Source: Xylophilus ampelinus (GTDB lineage: Bacteria; Pseudomonadota; Gammaproteobacteria; Burkholderiales; Burkholderiaceae_C). From it: 64,000 nucleotides of DNA. The stretch covers positions 1 to 64,000 of the forward strand of contig NZ_CABFMN010000073.1 of NCBI RefSeq assembly GCF_901875635.1, written 5' to 3'. This document shows positions 1-8,230 of the stretch, one piece after another. Position 1 is the first letter of the stretch; each line of letters begins with the position of its first letter. Made by a program: the position numbers and the translations under genes. Below the pieces are notes generated by a model. It saw only the letters and a list, made by a program, of their open reading frames with translations, was not told where the DNA came from and made no database searches.

Positions 1-378
1 CGGGCCAACGGCGTCGAGCGCGGCAGACACCAGCAGCGCGCCGGCCAGCGCGCCTGCCGCGGCACCGGCCAGGCCCAGGCCGGCCGCCCCGGCACCGGAC
101 CAGCCGGTCGAGGGCCACCAAGTCGTCCACGGCCGGCGCACCGGGGCGCGGGCGCGACGGGGCACGCCAGCCTCGACGGCAGCCACCAGCGCCGCACCGG
201 GTGCTGGCACGACGTGCGCGTCGAGCGTGCGGTCGAGCGCGGCCTCGCGGTCGAGCACGGCCTGCAGCATCGGCGTGCGCCGCAGCAGTTGCTCGGCCGC
301 GTCGCGATCGGCCGCGGGCCAGCGCGCAATACGGGCGCCCCAGGCCTGGGCCAGGTCGGCGAAGCGTTCAGGCGTCAT
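1..378 (-). CDS. putative anti-sigma factor, membrane-anchored (3' end outside window)
   Basis: The reading frame begins at an ATG that overlaps the stop of the sigma factor gene (ATGA, 375-378) and runs off the left edge of the window, so only about 126 residues are visible. The N-terminal ~85 residues are soluble and charged; an Ala/Gly/Leu-rich segment at about residues 93-120 looks like a single membrane span. Translational coupling to an ECF sigma gene and this topology (cytoplasmic N-terminus, one span) are typical of anti-sigma factors, which hold the sigma inactive at the membrane until a signal arrives. I see no zinc-binding HxxxCxxC motif, so the family assignment rests on context rather than on a signature. 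Confidence 0.6.
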   Translation of the reverse strand, partial: MTPERFADLAQAWGARIARWPAADRDAAEQLLRRTPMLQAVLDREAALDRTLDAHVVPAPGAALVAAVEAGVPRRARAPVRRPWTTWWPSTGWSGAGAAGLGLAGAAAGALAGALLVSAALDAVGP

Positions 379-980
379 GGCGAGCCTCCGTCGGCCAGTT
401 GCGCGCGCAGGCTGCGGCGCGCGCGGGCCAGCAGGCTTTCGAGCGCGTCGACCGAGACGCCCATGAGGGCGGCGGCGTCGACCTGCGAAAGCTCCTGGTA
501 GTGGAAGAGCACCAGCGCCTCGCGCTGGCGTGGCGGCAGTGCGGCGAGGGCCGCGGCGACGCGCTGGGACATGCGCCGGTCCGCATAGTGCTGCTCGGGC
601 GTGGCGCCGGGGTCGGCCGCTTCGGGCAGTTCGTCGGTTGCCTGCTCGTGGCGGCGACTCGGCGCCCGCAGGCGGTCGTTGCACAGGTTGAGCACCACGC
701 GGTACAGCCAGGTGTCGAAGCGGGCCTCGCCGCGGCGCCAGTGCGGAGCCTGCTTCCAGGCACGCAGAAAGCTTTCCTGCGCCACCTCCTCGGCCTCGGC
801 ACGCTGGCCGAGCAGGCGCTGCGCCAGCGCCAGCACGCGCGGCAGCTTGCGCGCCACCAGCTCGCGGGCGGCCTGCGGCTCGCCCCGGCCGAGGCGGGAC
901 AGCAATTCGTCGTCGGGATCATCGGAGTCGGCCAATGGACACCAGCGGGAGGACGGGCCGGCGCAGCGGCACCGGGGCAT
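375..980 (-). CDS. RNA polymerase sigma factor, ECF (sigma-24-like) family
   Basis: A protein of up to 201 aa with the two conserved ECF regions. Region 2 lies around residues 30-105 (RLLGQRAEAEEVAQESFLRA and FDTWLYRVVLNLCNDRLR, the -10 recognition part). Region 4 lies around 137-190, with a helix-turn-helix containing ALPPRQREALVLF and GVSVDALESLLARAR, which would read the -35 element. It directs RNA polymerase to a small regulon, probably including its own gene. The stop codon overlaps the start of the following putative anti-sigma gene. The ATG at 980 is the most upstream in-frame start; homology begins near residue 18 (ADSDDPDDELL), so a shorter protein beginning at an alternative codon is possible. 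Confidence 0.85.
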   Translation of the reverse strand: MPRCRCAGPSSRWCPLADSDDPDDELLSRLGRGEPQAARELVARKLPRVLALAQRLLGQRAEAEEVAQESFLRAWKQAPHWRRGEARFDTWLYRVVLNLCNDRLRAPSRRHEQATDELPEAADPGATPEQHYADRRMSQRVAAALAALPPRQREALVLFHYQELSQVDAAALMGVSVDALESLLARARRSLRAQLADGGSP

Positions 981-1055
981 GCAGCTTCAACGCGCGGGGA
1001 GCGGCAATCCGTCGCCGCCCTAACCAGAAACGCAGCGCCGTGCATCTTTGGAGAC

Positions 1056-1109
1056 AAAAGGGCCGGGAATGCCCGTCGTGCCTGCGCCAGTAGCTATGGA
1101 TTCGATAGC
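1056..1109 (-). repeat. interspersed palindromic repeat, copy 1
   Basis: The palindromic core GCTATGGATTCGATAGC is at 1093-1109. On the minus strand it is followed by a GC-rich arm (GGCGCAGGCACGACGGGC) and ends in GGCCCTTTT. It is intergenic, just past the stop of the lipoprotein gene, and its arm is the most diverged of the 11 copies. Confidence 0.65.
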
Positions 1110-1122
1110 AGATCAAGCCGGC

Positions 1123-1359
1123 TCAGCGCCAGCCGCGGTGCCAGCCGTACACGGGATGGTGCCAACCCCAGCCGTAGCGCGCGTGGTAGGCCCACACGAA
1201 GCCGACGCCGGGCGACGGGTACGTCGGGGCGATGTAGGCGACGCCCGGAGGCGCCACGTAAGCGGGCGCCACCGGCGCGACCACGCAGCCGCCGAGGGCC
1301 AGGGTACACAAGGCGGCCGCCAGGGCGGCCGGGCGGACGAATCGGGGGAACGGGGACAT
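1123..1359 (-). CDS. small lipoprotein, Tyr/Trp/Gly-rich
   Basis: A 78-aa protein with a clear lipoprotein signal: basic N-terminus (FPRFVRP), hydrophobic core and lipobox LALGGC, so the mature protein would start at the Cys near residue 25 and be lipid-anchored in the envelope. The mature part is rich in Pro, Tyr and Val and ends with aromatic/His repeats (YGWGWHHPVYGWHRGW). A good ribosome site (AAGGAG) lies 7 nt before the ATG, which decides the start. I do not recognise a function. Similar short Tyr/Trp-ending lipoproteins are common in Burkholderiales. Its closeness to the ECF sigma gene may mean it belongs to that regulon, but nothing in the sequence proves this. Confidence 0.7.
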   Translation of the reverse strand: MSPFPRFVRPAALAAALCTLALGGCVVAPVAPAYVAPPGVAYIAPTYPSPGVGFVWAYHARYGWGWHHPVYGWHRGWR

Positions 1360-1490
1360 GGACAGGCTCCTTCGGCCCGCGGATGCGGACCATGCCTGCT
1401 TGAACGTTCGGCGTCGGCGAATCCGTCGCCGGGCGGCCAAAGCGTTGCACACGCGGTGTGAGCCTGGGCGCATCGCCTGCCGATGTTCAG

Positions 1491-1548
1491 AGCCAAATCG
1501 GCCTCCAGCGCCCGCCCCGCTTGCGCAAGCAGCTATCGATTCGATAGC
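1491..1548 (-). repeat. interspersed palindromic repeat, copy 2 (provides a stop codon)
   Basis: The perfect core GCTATCGATTCGATAGC at 1532-1548 is followed on the minus strand by TGCTTGCGCAAGCGG, CGGGCGCTGGAGGCC and GATTTGGC, one of the best matches to the family consensus. The TAG at 1535-1533, inside the palindrome, is the stop codon of the GNAT-VOC gene. Confidence 0.85.
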
Positions 1549-2483
1549 AACTCGCCCGGCGCCTCCTCGTAGAGCTCGAGCGGCAGGCCGTCCGGATCGG
1601 CGAAGAAGGTGAAGCGTCGGCCGGTGTATTCGTCCACCCGCACCGCTTCGGTGGCCACGTCGGCCGCGTGCAAGGCGCGCAGGCTGGCGTCGAGGTCGGC
1701 GACGGCGAAGGCGAGGTGGCGCAGCCCCTGCGCCTCGGGCCGCGACGGGCGCGGCGGCGGATCGGGAAAGGAGAACAGCTCGATCTGCGAGCCGTCGGGC
1801 AGCGCGAGGTCCAGCTTCCACGAATCACGCGCCGCACGGTGGTGCTCGGCCACCACCGCCAGGCCCAGCACCTCCGTGTAGAACCGGCGCGAGCGGGCGT
1901 AGTCGCTGCAGATGATGGCCGCGTGGTGGATGCGCGCCAGCCCTGCCCCGCCGGCCGGCACCACGCGCGGCGCCTGCAGGTCGCAGGCCATGTGCAGCTT
2001 GTCGAGGAAACCGTCGCCGTGCGCCACCGCCATCGGCTCGACGCCGAAGACGCGGAAGCCTGCCGCTTCGTACAGCCGCTGCGCGGCGGCGTTGCCCTGC
2101 GTGACGGTGAGCTGCACCGTGCGCAGCCCGGGCCGTGCGCGCGCCGCCGCCAGCAGTGCGTCCATCAGGGCGCGCCCGAGGCCAGCGCCGCGCGCCGCGG
2201 GCTCGACCACCATGCCGAACAGCGTCGCCTTGTGGCTCCAGCGCTCGCGTGTCTCGAAAAGCAGACCGGCCGCGCCGACGAGCGCGCCGTGCGCGTCGAA
2301 GGCGCCGACGGTCAGGCTGCCGGGCGCGTCGCCCTCGGGCAGCCGCGCCTCCCACCAGGCGAGCGGCAGCGGCTCGCGCTCGGCCACGGTCGACGTGAAG
2401 GCCTCGGGATGCCGCGCATAGGCGTCGAGCATCAAGGCCCGGTAGGCCGGTGCATCGGCGGGGGCGAGGCGGCGCACGGGCAT
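1533..2483 (-). CDS. GNAT acetyltransferase fused to a VOC (glyoxalase/YaeR-like) domain
   Basis: One uninterrupted 316-aa frame carries two domains. Residues 1-168 are a GNAT N-acetyltransferase with the acetyl-CoA loop VEPAARGAGLGRAL (93-106) and the C-terminal NAAAQRLYEAAGF motif. Residues ~184-308 are a VOC domain close to E. coli YaeR/GloA2 (IHHAAIICSDYARSRRFY, RPSRPEAQGLRHLAF, DPDGLPLELYE). The four expected metal ligands are present (His186/187, Glu235, His256, Glu304). A ~15-residue Pro/Ala/Gly linker (APRVVPAGGAGLAR) joins them and contains no stop. The ATG at 2483 lies 12 nt after the stop of sbcB, so the genes are probably co-transcribed. The C-terminal LLSNR and TAG come from repeat copy 2. 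A separate internal start for the VOC part is possible but no ribosome site is obvious. Substrates are unknown. Confidence 0.8.
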   Translation of the reverse strand: MPVRRLAPADAPAYRALMLDAYARHPEAFTSTVAEREPLPLAWWEARLPEGDAPGSLTVGAFDAHGALVGAAGLLFETRERWSHKATLFGMVVEPAARGAGLGRALMDALLAAARARPGLRTVQLTVTQGNAAAQRLYEAAGFRVFGVEPMAVAHGDGFLDKLHMACDLQAPRVVPAGGAGLARIHHAAIICSDYARSRRFYTEVLGLAVVAEHHRAARDSWKLDLALPDGSQIELFSFPDPPPRPSRPEAQGLRHLAFAVADLDASLRALHAADVATEAVRVDEYTGRRFTFFADPDGLPLELYEEAPGELLSNR

Positions 2484-2494
2484 GGCGATGGAGG

Positions 2495-3955
2495 TCAGGT
2501 TTCGGGCGCCACCATCTCGGCGTACTCGTACAGGGCGCCGAGGATGTCCTCGGCCCGCGCGTCGGCGGTCTCGGACAGAGTGTCGATCTCGGCGAAGTAC
2601 CGGTCGACGTTGAAGGCGCCGCCCTCCCCGTCGATGAGCTTCGCCACGCGGTGCTCGAGCCAGCGTGCCTGCTCGTCCTCGTTCAGCGTCTCGGGGAAGT
2701 TGCGAGCGCGGTAACGGAACAGCAGTTCTTCCAGGCGCGGATCGTCGAAGGACGTGCGCTGGCCTGCCAGCCGCTCGCCCGACAGCGCGCGTAGGTCGTT
2801 CAACCGGCGGCGGTCGTTGTTGCCCACGAAGCCGCCGTAGAGGTCTTCGTCCACGTCGGCGGGGCCCTGCGGCTCGCGCGCATAGACCTCGCCCCAGATC
2901 GCGCTCATGTCGGGCAGGCCGGCGGCGATCTCGGCATGGCGCATCGCCTGCGGCAGGTCGACCGACCAGCGCGCGGCCATGGCGTCGCTCAGGGTGCGCA
3001 GGCTGGCGACCACCATGGGCGACTTGTTGAGGTGGATGCCCTTCACCGGCAGGCGCTGCACCCCCTCGGGCAGCTCGGCGCTGCGCGTGAACAGGCGCTG
3101 GCGCAGCGTGGGCACGTCGAGCGTGGCCAGCTCGCTCGGGTCGTGGGCCAGGTCCCAGGCCAGCAGCTCGTTCTTGTTGGTGGGGTGGCTCGCCAGCGGC
3201 CACATCACGGCCAGGCAGCCGCGCTCGGGCGGGAACATGCCCGACACGTGCAGGAAGGGCTTGGCCGTCTGCCGCGTGGCGGGCAGGCCGAGTTCGTGCG
3301 CGACGCGGTCCTTGCGGTGCAGCGCGAGGGCGAAGTCGAAGAGCTTGGGCTGCGTCTCGCGGATGAGGCGCGCCAGTGCGATGGTGGCGCGCACGTCCGA
3401 GAGGGCATCGTGCGCCGCCTCGTGCGCGAGGCCGTTGGCTTTCGTCAGGTCTTCGAGCCTGAAGCTCGGCTTGCCGGCGCGCTCGCCCGCCTGGTGCGTG
3501 GGCCACACGATGCCGTCGGGGCGCAGCGCGTAGGTCAGGCGCACGACGTCGAGCAGGTCCCAGCGGCCGCAGTCGTTCTGCCATTCGCGCGCATAGGGGT
3601 CGATGAGGTTGCGCCAGAAGAGGAAGCGCGTGACCTCGTCGTCGAAGCGGATGGTGTTGTAGCCCACACCGATGGTGCCCGGCTGCGAGAAAGCGCGCTC
3701 GATCTGTGCGGCGAACTCGCGCTCGGGCAGGCCATGCTCCAGGCACAACTGCGGCGTGATGCCGGTGATCAGGCAGGAGGTCGGGCTGGGCAGGAAGTCC
3801 GGCGCGGGCCGGCAGTAGATCATCAGCGGCTCGCCGATCTCGTTGAGCTGCGCGTCGGTGCGGATGGCGGCGAACTGGGCCGGCCGGTCGCGCCGCGGGT
3901 TCGCGCCGAAGGTTTCGTAGTCGTGCCAGAGGAAAGTGCGGGGGGTGTCGGCCAT
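2495..3955 (-). CDS. sbcB: exodeoxyribonuclease I
   Basis: A 486-aa protein matching exonuclease I, a 3'-5' single-strand DNA exonuclease used in recombination and mismatch repair. The N-terminal DEDDh nuclease fold shows ExoI (FLWHDYETFGANPRR, residues 7-21), ExoII (GVGYNTIRFDDEVTR) and ExoIII (AAHDALSDVRATIALA). The SH3-like and C-terminal helical regions follow, with a length close to the 475 aa of the E. coli enzyme. A longer frame exists upstream, but the ATG at 3955 (MADTPRTFLWHDYETFG) gives the expected N-terminus. The gene is followed 12 nt later by the GNAT-VOC gene and is divergent from the beta-lactamase-like gene. Confidence 0.95.
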   Translation of the reverse strand: MADTPRTFLWHDYETFGANPRRDRPAQFAAIRTDAQLNEIGEPLMIYCRPAPDFLPSPTSCLITGITPQLCLEHGLPEREFAAQIERAFSQPGTIGVGYNTIRFDDEVTRFLFWRNLIDPYAREWQNDCGRWDLLDVVRLTYALRPDGIVWPTHQAGERAGKPSFRLEDLTKANGLAHEAAHDALSDVRATIALARLIRETQPKLFDFALALHRKDRVAHELGLPATRQTAKPFLHVSGMFPPERGCLAVMWPLASHPTNKNELLAWDLAHDPSELATLDVPTLRQRLFTRSAELPEGVQRLPVKGIHLNKSPMVVASLRTLSDAMAARWSVDLPQAMRHAEIAAGLPDMSAIWGEVYAREPQGPADVDEDLYGGFVGNNDRRRLNDLRALSGERLAGQRTSFDDPRLEELLFRYRARNFPETLNEDEQARWLEHRVAKLIDGEGGAFNVDRYFAEIDTLSETADARAEDILGALYEYAEMVAPET

Positions 3956-4037
3956 GGGTGTGCTGTGGCGGGCGGCAGTGCCCGTGATCGGCCTGTATTC
4001 TCGGCCACCCCTCCACCCTCCCCCGCAAGGACGCCCC

Positions 4038-5402
4038 ATGGACCGCTGGCTGCAGGCTGCCCTCGACTACATCCCGCGCTGGCTCGAGTTCCAGGTCCGC
4101 GCCACCGAACGCCCGGGCGTGGCCCTGGCCGTCGACCACGGGCAGCGCACCGTGCTCGACGCGGCCTTCGGCGTGGCCGACGCGCAGACGAAGCAGAAGC
4201 TGACGACCCGGCATCGCTTTCGCATCGCCTCGCATTCGAAGAGCTTCACCGCGGCTGGCATCCTGAGGCTGCGCGAAGCCGGGCGCGTGCAGCTGGACGA
4301 CGCGGTGGGCAAGCACGTCGATGGCCTGCACCCGCGGCTGGCGCAGGCGACGCTGCTGCAGCTGCTGTCGCACAGCGCCGGCACGACGCGCGACGGCCCC
4401 GACGCCGGCCAGTTCATGGACCGCCACCCCTTCCTGGACAAGTCGCAGCTGATGGCCCAGCTGGCCGAAGCGCCGCCGATCGAGGCCAACACCCGCTTCA
4501 AGTACTCGAACCACGGCTTCGCGCTGCTGGGCCAGGTGATCGAGGCCGTGACGGGCGAGCCGTACGCGGAATGGATGCAGCGCGAGATCGTCGACGCCGC
4601 CGGCCTGCGCCACACGCAACCCGACGCCGGGCCGAACACGGCGCGGCTGGCCTCGGGCCATTCGGGCCGATTGCTGCTCGGCCGGCGCGTGGTCATTCCG
4701 GGCGACCAGCGCACCCATGCCATCGCGCCCGCAGGCGGCTTCGTGAGCACCGCGGCCGACGTCGCGGCCTTCTACGCGCAGCTGCTGCCGGACGCGAAGA
4801 AGAGCGTGCTGAGCGTCGCCAGCCGACGCGAGATGCTGCGGCGCCAGTGGAGCGTGCCGCACAGCATGGTGCCCGGCGGCTACGGACTGGGCACCATGCA
4901 AGGCAGCTACCAGGGCTGGGACTGGATCGGCCACACGGGCAGCCTGCAGGGCTTTCTGTCGCGCAGCCTGGCACTGCCGCAGCAGGGCATCGCGATCTCG
5001 CTGCTCGCCAACTCGATCGACGCCTTCACCTGGCCCTGGATGGATGGCGTACTGCAGATCCTGCAGACCTTCGCACGGCACGGCGCGCCCGGTGCGGCCA
5101 CACGCGCGTGGTCGGGCCGCTACTGGAACCTCTGGGGCCCGGTCGACCTCGTGCCGATGAAGGACCGCGTGTTCGCCATCGCGCCGTCGCTCGCCGCACC
5201 GTTCACCGACGCGACCGAGCTCAGCGTCAAGGGCAAGGACCGCGCCCTCACCTCGCAGGCCAACGGCTACGCCGGCTTCGGCGAGCCCGCGCGGCTGGTG
5301 CGCGACGGCAAGGGCCAGGTGAAGGAGCTGTGGCTGGGTGGCTCGCGCAATGTGCCGGAGGCGATGGCGGCGCGCGAAGTGAAGCGCCGCTACGAAGCCT
5401 GA
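4038..5402 (+). CDS. serine hydrolase, beta-lactamase class C / penicillin-binding-like family
   Basis: A 454-aa protein with the class C beta-lactamase / esterase fold. The catalytic SxxK is S65-H-S-K68 (RIASHSKSFTA), the Tyr motif is Y156-S-N (FKYSNHGF), and the KTG-like triad is H299-T-G (IGHTGSLQG). The HTG variant is more usual in esterases and D-aminopeptidases than in true beta-lactamases. No signal peptide is visible (the N-terminus is MDRWLQAALDYIPRW), so it is probably cytoplasmic, which also argues against a role in antibiotic resistance. The ~100 C-terminal residues form a second beta-rich domain as in D-aminopeptidase-like members. The ATG at 4038 follows GCAAGGACGCCCC. Substrate unknown. 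Confidence 0.8.
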   Translation: MDRWLQAALDYIPRWLEFQVRATERPGVALAVDHGQRTVLDAAFGVADAQTKQKLTTRHRFRIASHSKSFTAAGILRLREAGRVQLDDAVGKHVDGLHPRLAQATLLQLLSHSAGTTRDGPDAGQFMDRHPFLDKSQLMAQLAEAPPIEANTRFKYSNHGFALLGQVIEAVTGEPYAEWMQREIVDAAGLRHTQPDAGPNTARLASGHSGRLLLGRRVVIPGDQRTHAIAPAGGFVSTAADVAAFYAQLLPDAKKSVLSVASRREMLRRQWSVPHSMVPGGYGLGTMQGSYQGWDWIGHTGSLQGFLSRSLALPQQGIAISLLANSIDAFTWPWMDGVLQILQTFARHGAPGAATRAWSGRYWNLWGPVDLVPMKDRVFAIAPSLAAPFTDATELSVKGKDRALTSQANGYAGFGEPARLVRDGKGQVKELWLGGSRNVPEAMAAREVKRRYEA

Positions 5403-5565
5403 ACGCCCCGATGCGCGCTTTGACTCGGCGAGCCGGACAAGAAGGCCGCCGCAGAGGGACGCTCCGTCGGCGCGATCCACAACGATTGGCCATGGTGTGA
5501 CTCTTGCATGCCGAGTCCGCCATGCCGCTGGCCCGCAAGGACCATCTTCTGTTGGAACCGCCGCC

Positions 5566-6513
5566 ATGAATTTCAGCTACGCCACCACGGACACGTCCGG
5601 CCGCCGCCGGCTGGACTACTGGAGCGAGATCGTCTGCAAGCGCCTGGTTCCTGCCGCAGCGCACTTCAGCGTGCGGGACAACTTCCGGGGTGAGCTCGAC
5701 GGGCACTCCTTCGGCCAGCTGATGGTGTGCCGCATGCGCTCCGAGGCCCATACCTTCAGGCGCAGCGAGCACGACGTGCGCCGGCGCCCCGAGGACGACA
5801 TCGTGGTCGCGTTGGTGCAGGCCGGCAGCGCGCGCATGCACCAGGACGGCCGCGAAGTCGTGGTACGTCCCGGCGACGTGGTGCTCTACGATGGCGCGCG
5901 CCCGTTCCTGCACGAACTCCAGCCGGATTCCATCCTGCTGGTACGCATCCCGCGCGCGCAGCTGCTGTCGCGTTTCGGTGGCGCCGAACACATGATGACC
6001 CTCCGGATCGCCGAGGGCCGCACGATGGCAGGCCTGCTGCACGGCATGGCGCAGGAGGCCTACCAGCTGTCGGCCCAGGACGCCGCAGGCGTGACCGGCG
6101 CTCGCTTCGCTGGCGCCTTCCTGGACACGCTCACGGCCGCCATGGAGATGCAGGCCGACGCCATGATGGGGCGCCAGGCCTCGCGCTACGACCGACTCTA
6201 CGAACGCGCGCAGCAGTACATCCGCATCCACCTGGACGACGCCGAACTCGACAGCGACGGCATCGCCGATGCGCTGCACGTCTCGCCACGCACCCTCACG
6301 CGCGTGTTCTCGGCGCAGGACACCACCGTCATGCAGCAGGTCTGGAAGCTGCGGCTCGAAGCCAGCTTCTCCGCACTGCAGGAGGGGCGCGTTCGCCAAG
6401 TCTCGCAGGCGGCGTTCCAGTTCGGATTCAGCGACCTTTCACACTTCTCGCGCGCCTTCAAGAAGTGCTTCGGCGCCACGCCGCGCAGTCTCCTCGGCGC
6501 GCGCGCCTCCTGA
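5566..6513 (+). CDS. AraC-family transcriptional regulator
   Basis: A 315-aa protein with an N-terminal ~170-residue sensor domain of the AraC_binding_2 type (FSYATTDTSGRRRLDYWSE, DVVLYDGARPF) and a C-terminal double helix-turn-helix DNA-binding domain (residues ~215-312: IADALHVSPRTLTRVF and ...VSQAAFQFGFSDLSHFSRAF followed by FGATPRSL). The sensor type occurs in FeaR-like regulators of amine and aromatic catabolism. The gene ends exactly where the convergent formamidase gene ends (stop codons at 6511-6513 and 6516-6514). Its position beside the amide operon makes it a candidate regulator of it, but convergent placement is only weak support. The ATG at 5566 was chosen because conserved sequence starts at MNFSYATTD. 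Confidence 0.88.
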   Translation: MNFSYATTDTSGRRRLDYWSEIVCKRLVPAAAHFSVRDNFRGELDGHSFGQLMVCRMRSEAHTFRRSEHDVRRRPEDDIVVALVQAGSARMHQDGREVVVRPGDVVLYDGARPFLHELQPDSILLVRIPRAQLLSRFGGAEHMMTLRIAEGRTMAGLLHGMAQEAYQLSAQDAAGVTGARFAGAFLDTLTAAMEMQADAMMGRQASRYDRLYERAQQYIRIHLDDAELDSDGIADALHVSPRTLTRVFSAQDTTVMQQVWKLRLEASFSALQEGRVRQVSQAAFQFGFSDLSHFSRAFKKCFGATPRSLLGARAS

Positions 6514-7503
6514 TCAGGGCAGCAGGTACTTCTTGTCGATGCCGGCGCCCACCGTGTATTTGGGATCGACGAAGTTGCCCAGCCGCACCTTGCCGCATTG
6601 GCTGAGCATCATGTAGGCGTCCCAGCGGTCGTAGCCGAACTCCTGCTCCATCCAGAGCACGAGTTCCTTGTAGGCGATGCGCGTGGCGTCCTCCAGCGGG
6701 CGCGCGCTGCCGATCGCCATGAGCATGTGCTCGGTCTCCAGGCGCGGCCACTGCAGATTCCAGCCCTTGACCACGTCGACGCGGATCGTCGTCGTGCTGG
6801 AGAATTCCACGGCCGTGCCGCAGACCTCGCCGTCGCCCTGGCAGGCGTGCGCGTCACCGATGAAGAGCCGCGCACCGGGCGTGCGCACCGGCAAGTAGGT
6901 GATGCTGCCGGGCCCCATGTCGGGCAGGTCCATGTTGCCGCCGTGCTGGTCGGGCGTGAGGCTGTTGATGGAGTCGAGTTCGGGCGAGCAGCTCAGCGTG
7001 CCGATGTGCGGCTTGTAAGGCAGCGTCACGCGCCGGCTCCAGTACACACCCTCCTCGTCCACGTCGATCTTGCGCACCTTCTCGGGCAGCGGTTCGTTGA
7101 GCAGCGCCGTGAAGGCCGTACCGCTAAGCGCGCCGAAGTCCGGGATCAGGCAGCAGGTGCCGCGCGGGTTGGGACCGCGCGGCTTCATCGACTCGATGTG
7201 CACGGCGAGCGCGTCGCCGGGCTCGGCACCCTCCACGAGGATGGGACCGTTCTGCGGGTTCACGAACGGCATGGTCAGCACGCGCGACGGAAGATCGGCC
7301 TCGCTGCGCACCTTCCCGTCGAAGGCGTCGCGCGTGTCCACCACGATGCGGTCGCCGGGGCGCACCTGCAGCACCGGCTCGGAATACGGACCGATCGTGA
7401 AATGGAAGCGCTGTTGGCGCGCCTCGTCGAGCGAATGGGTGTCGGGGCTGCGGTCGCGGCCGGTGCCGCGGACCTGCATGATGGACGTTTGCAACCAGGA
7501 CAT
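6514..7503 (-). CDS. fmdA: acetamidase/formamidase family amidohydrolase
   Basis: A 329-aa protein of the FmdA_AmdA family, which hydrolyses formamide or short aliphatic amides to ammonia and the carboxylate. Family landmarks are VRPGDRIVVDTRDAFDG, GDALAVHIESMKP, LPDMGPGSITYLPV, GDAHACQGDGEVCGTAVE and the C-terminal DAYMMLSQCGKVRLGNFVDP. These His/Asp/Glu-rich blocks hold the metal site in the family. The ATG at 7503 is preceded by a strong site (GAGGAG, 6 nt before). It is the last gene of the operon that starts with the amidase at 13608; the five genes between encode an amide/urea-type ABC importer. That arrangement resembles the fmd amide-uptake genes of Methylophilus, supporting nitrogen acquisition from amides. 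Confidence 0.88.
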   Translation of the reverse strand: MSWLQTSIMQVRGTGRDRSPDTHSLDEARQQRFHFTIGPYSEPVLQVRPGDRIVVDTRDAFDGKVRSEADLPSRVLTMPFVNPQNGPILVEGAEPGDALAVHIESMKPRGPNPRGTCCLIPDFGALSGTAFTALLNEPLPEKVRKIDVDEEGVYWSRRVTLPYKPHIGTLSCSPELDSINSLTPDQHGGNMDLPDMGPGSITYLPVRTPGARLFIGDAHACQGDGEVCGTAVEFSSTTTIRVDVVKGWNLQWPRLETEHMLMAIGSARPLEDATRIAYKELVLWMEQEFGYDRWDAYMMLSQCGKVRLGNFVDPKYTVGAGIDKKYLLP

Positions 7504-7519
7504 GCGTTCTCCTCGGGCT

Positions 7520-8230
7520 TCAGATCATCAGGTGGCGGCGCACGGTGTCGGCGTCGAGTTCGCCGGCCCCGATGCGGCCGACCACCCGGCCCTTCTCCAT
7601 CACGTAGGCACGCTCGGCCACGTCCAGGATGGTGTCCATGTTCTGCTCGACGAACAGGATGGTGGTGCCCAGGTCGCGCCGGATGGTGCGCAGCACCTCG
7701 CAGATCAGTTGCACGATGGACGGCTGGATGCCCTCGGAGGGCTCGTCCAGCAGCATCAGCGCCGGATTGCCGACGAGCGCCCGGCCGATCGCCAGCTGCT
7801 GCTGTTCGCCGCCGGACATGGTGCCCGCCAGCTGGTTGCGCCGCTCGGCCAGGCGCGGGAAGTACTGGTAGACCAGCTCGGGCTGCTTCACGCCCTTGGG
7901 GCCGCCGATCAGCTCGCCGACCAGCAGGTTCTCGGCCACCGTCATGCGCGGGAACACCTCGCGGCCCTGCGGGACGTAGCCGATGCCGCGGCGGGCGCGC
8001 GCGTCGCTGCTCAGCGTGGCGATATCCCGGCCCAGCAAGCGCACGCTGCCGGCCGTCGCGCGCAGTTGCCCGACCAGGCAGCGCATGGTGGTGGTCTTGC
8101 CGACGCCGTTGCGGCCGATCAGGGCGACGATCTCGCCCTTGCCCACCTGCAGGTCCACGCCCTGGAGGATGGGGGTGGCGCCGTAGCTCGCGCGCAGCTC
8201 GCGCACGTCGAGGACGGGTTCAGTGGACAT
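7520..8230 (-). CDS. ABC transporter ATP-binding protein, LivF/UrtE type
   Basis: A 236-aa ATPase with Walker A (GRNGVGKTTT, residues ~38-47), the Q-loop, signature sequence (TMSGGEQQQLAIGRAL), Walker B (ALMLLDEPSEG) and switch His in VEQNMD. It is the second ATPase of a branched-chain amino acid / urea / amide (HAAT) importer. The gene overlaps the 3' end of the first ATPase gene by 11 nt and is followed 16 nt later by the formamidase gene. The tight packing indicates a single transcript. The UrtE versus LivF choice cannot be made from motifs; the neighbouring formamidase and amidase favour an amide or urea substrate. Confidence 0.92.
   Translation of the reverse strand: MSTEPVLDVRELRASYGATPILQGVDLQVGKGEIVALIGRNGVGKTTTMRCLVGQLRATAGSVRLLGRDIATLSSDARARRGIGYVPQGREVFPRMTVAENLLVGELIGGPKGVKQPELVYQYFPRLAERRNQLAGTMSGGEQQQLAIGRALVGNPALMLLDEPSEGIQPSIVQLICEVLRTIRRDLGTTILFVEQNMDTILDVAERAYVMEKGRVVGRIGAGELDADTVRRHLMI

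Noticed and set aside
4038..5402. Beta-lactamase resistance gene
   Set aside because: There is no signal peptide and the third motif is HTG; a housekeeping esterase/peptidase is more likely.
1533..5567. A single 1344-aa minus-strand frame
   Set aside because: High GC keeps frames open. Only the last 316 codons (GNAT-VOC) are coding in this frame; the rest is antisense to the beta-lactamase-like gene and in a different frame from sbcB.
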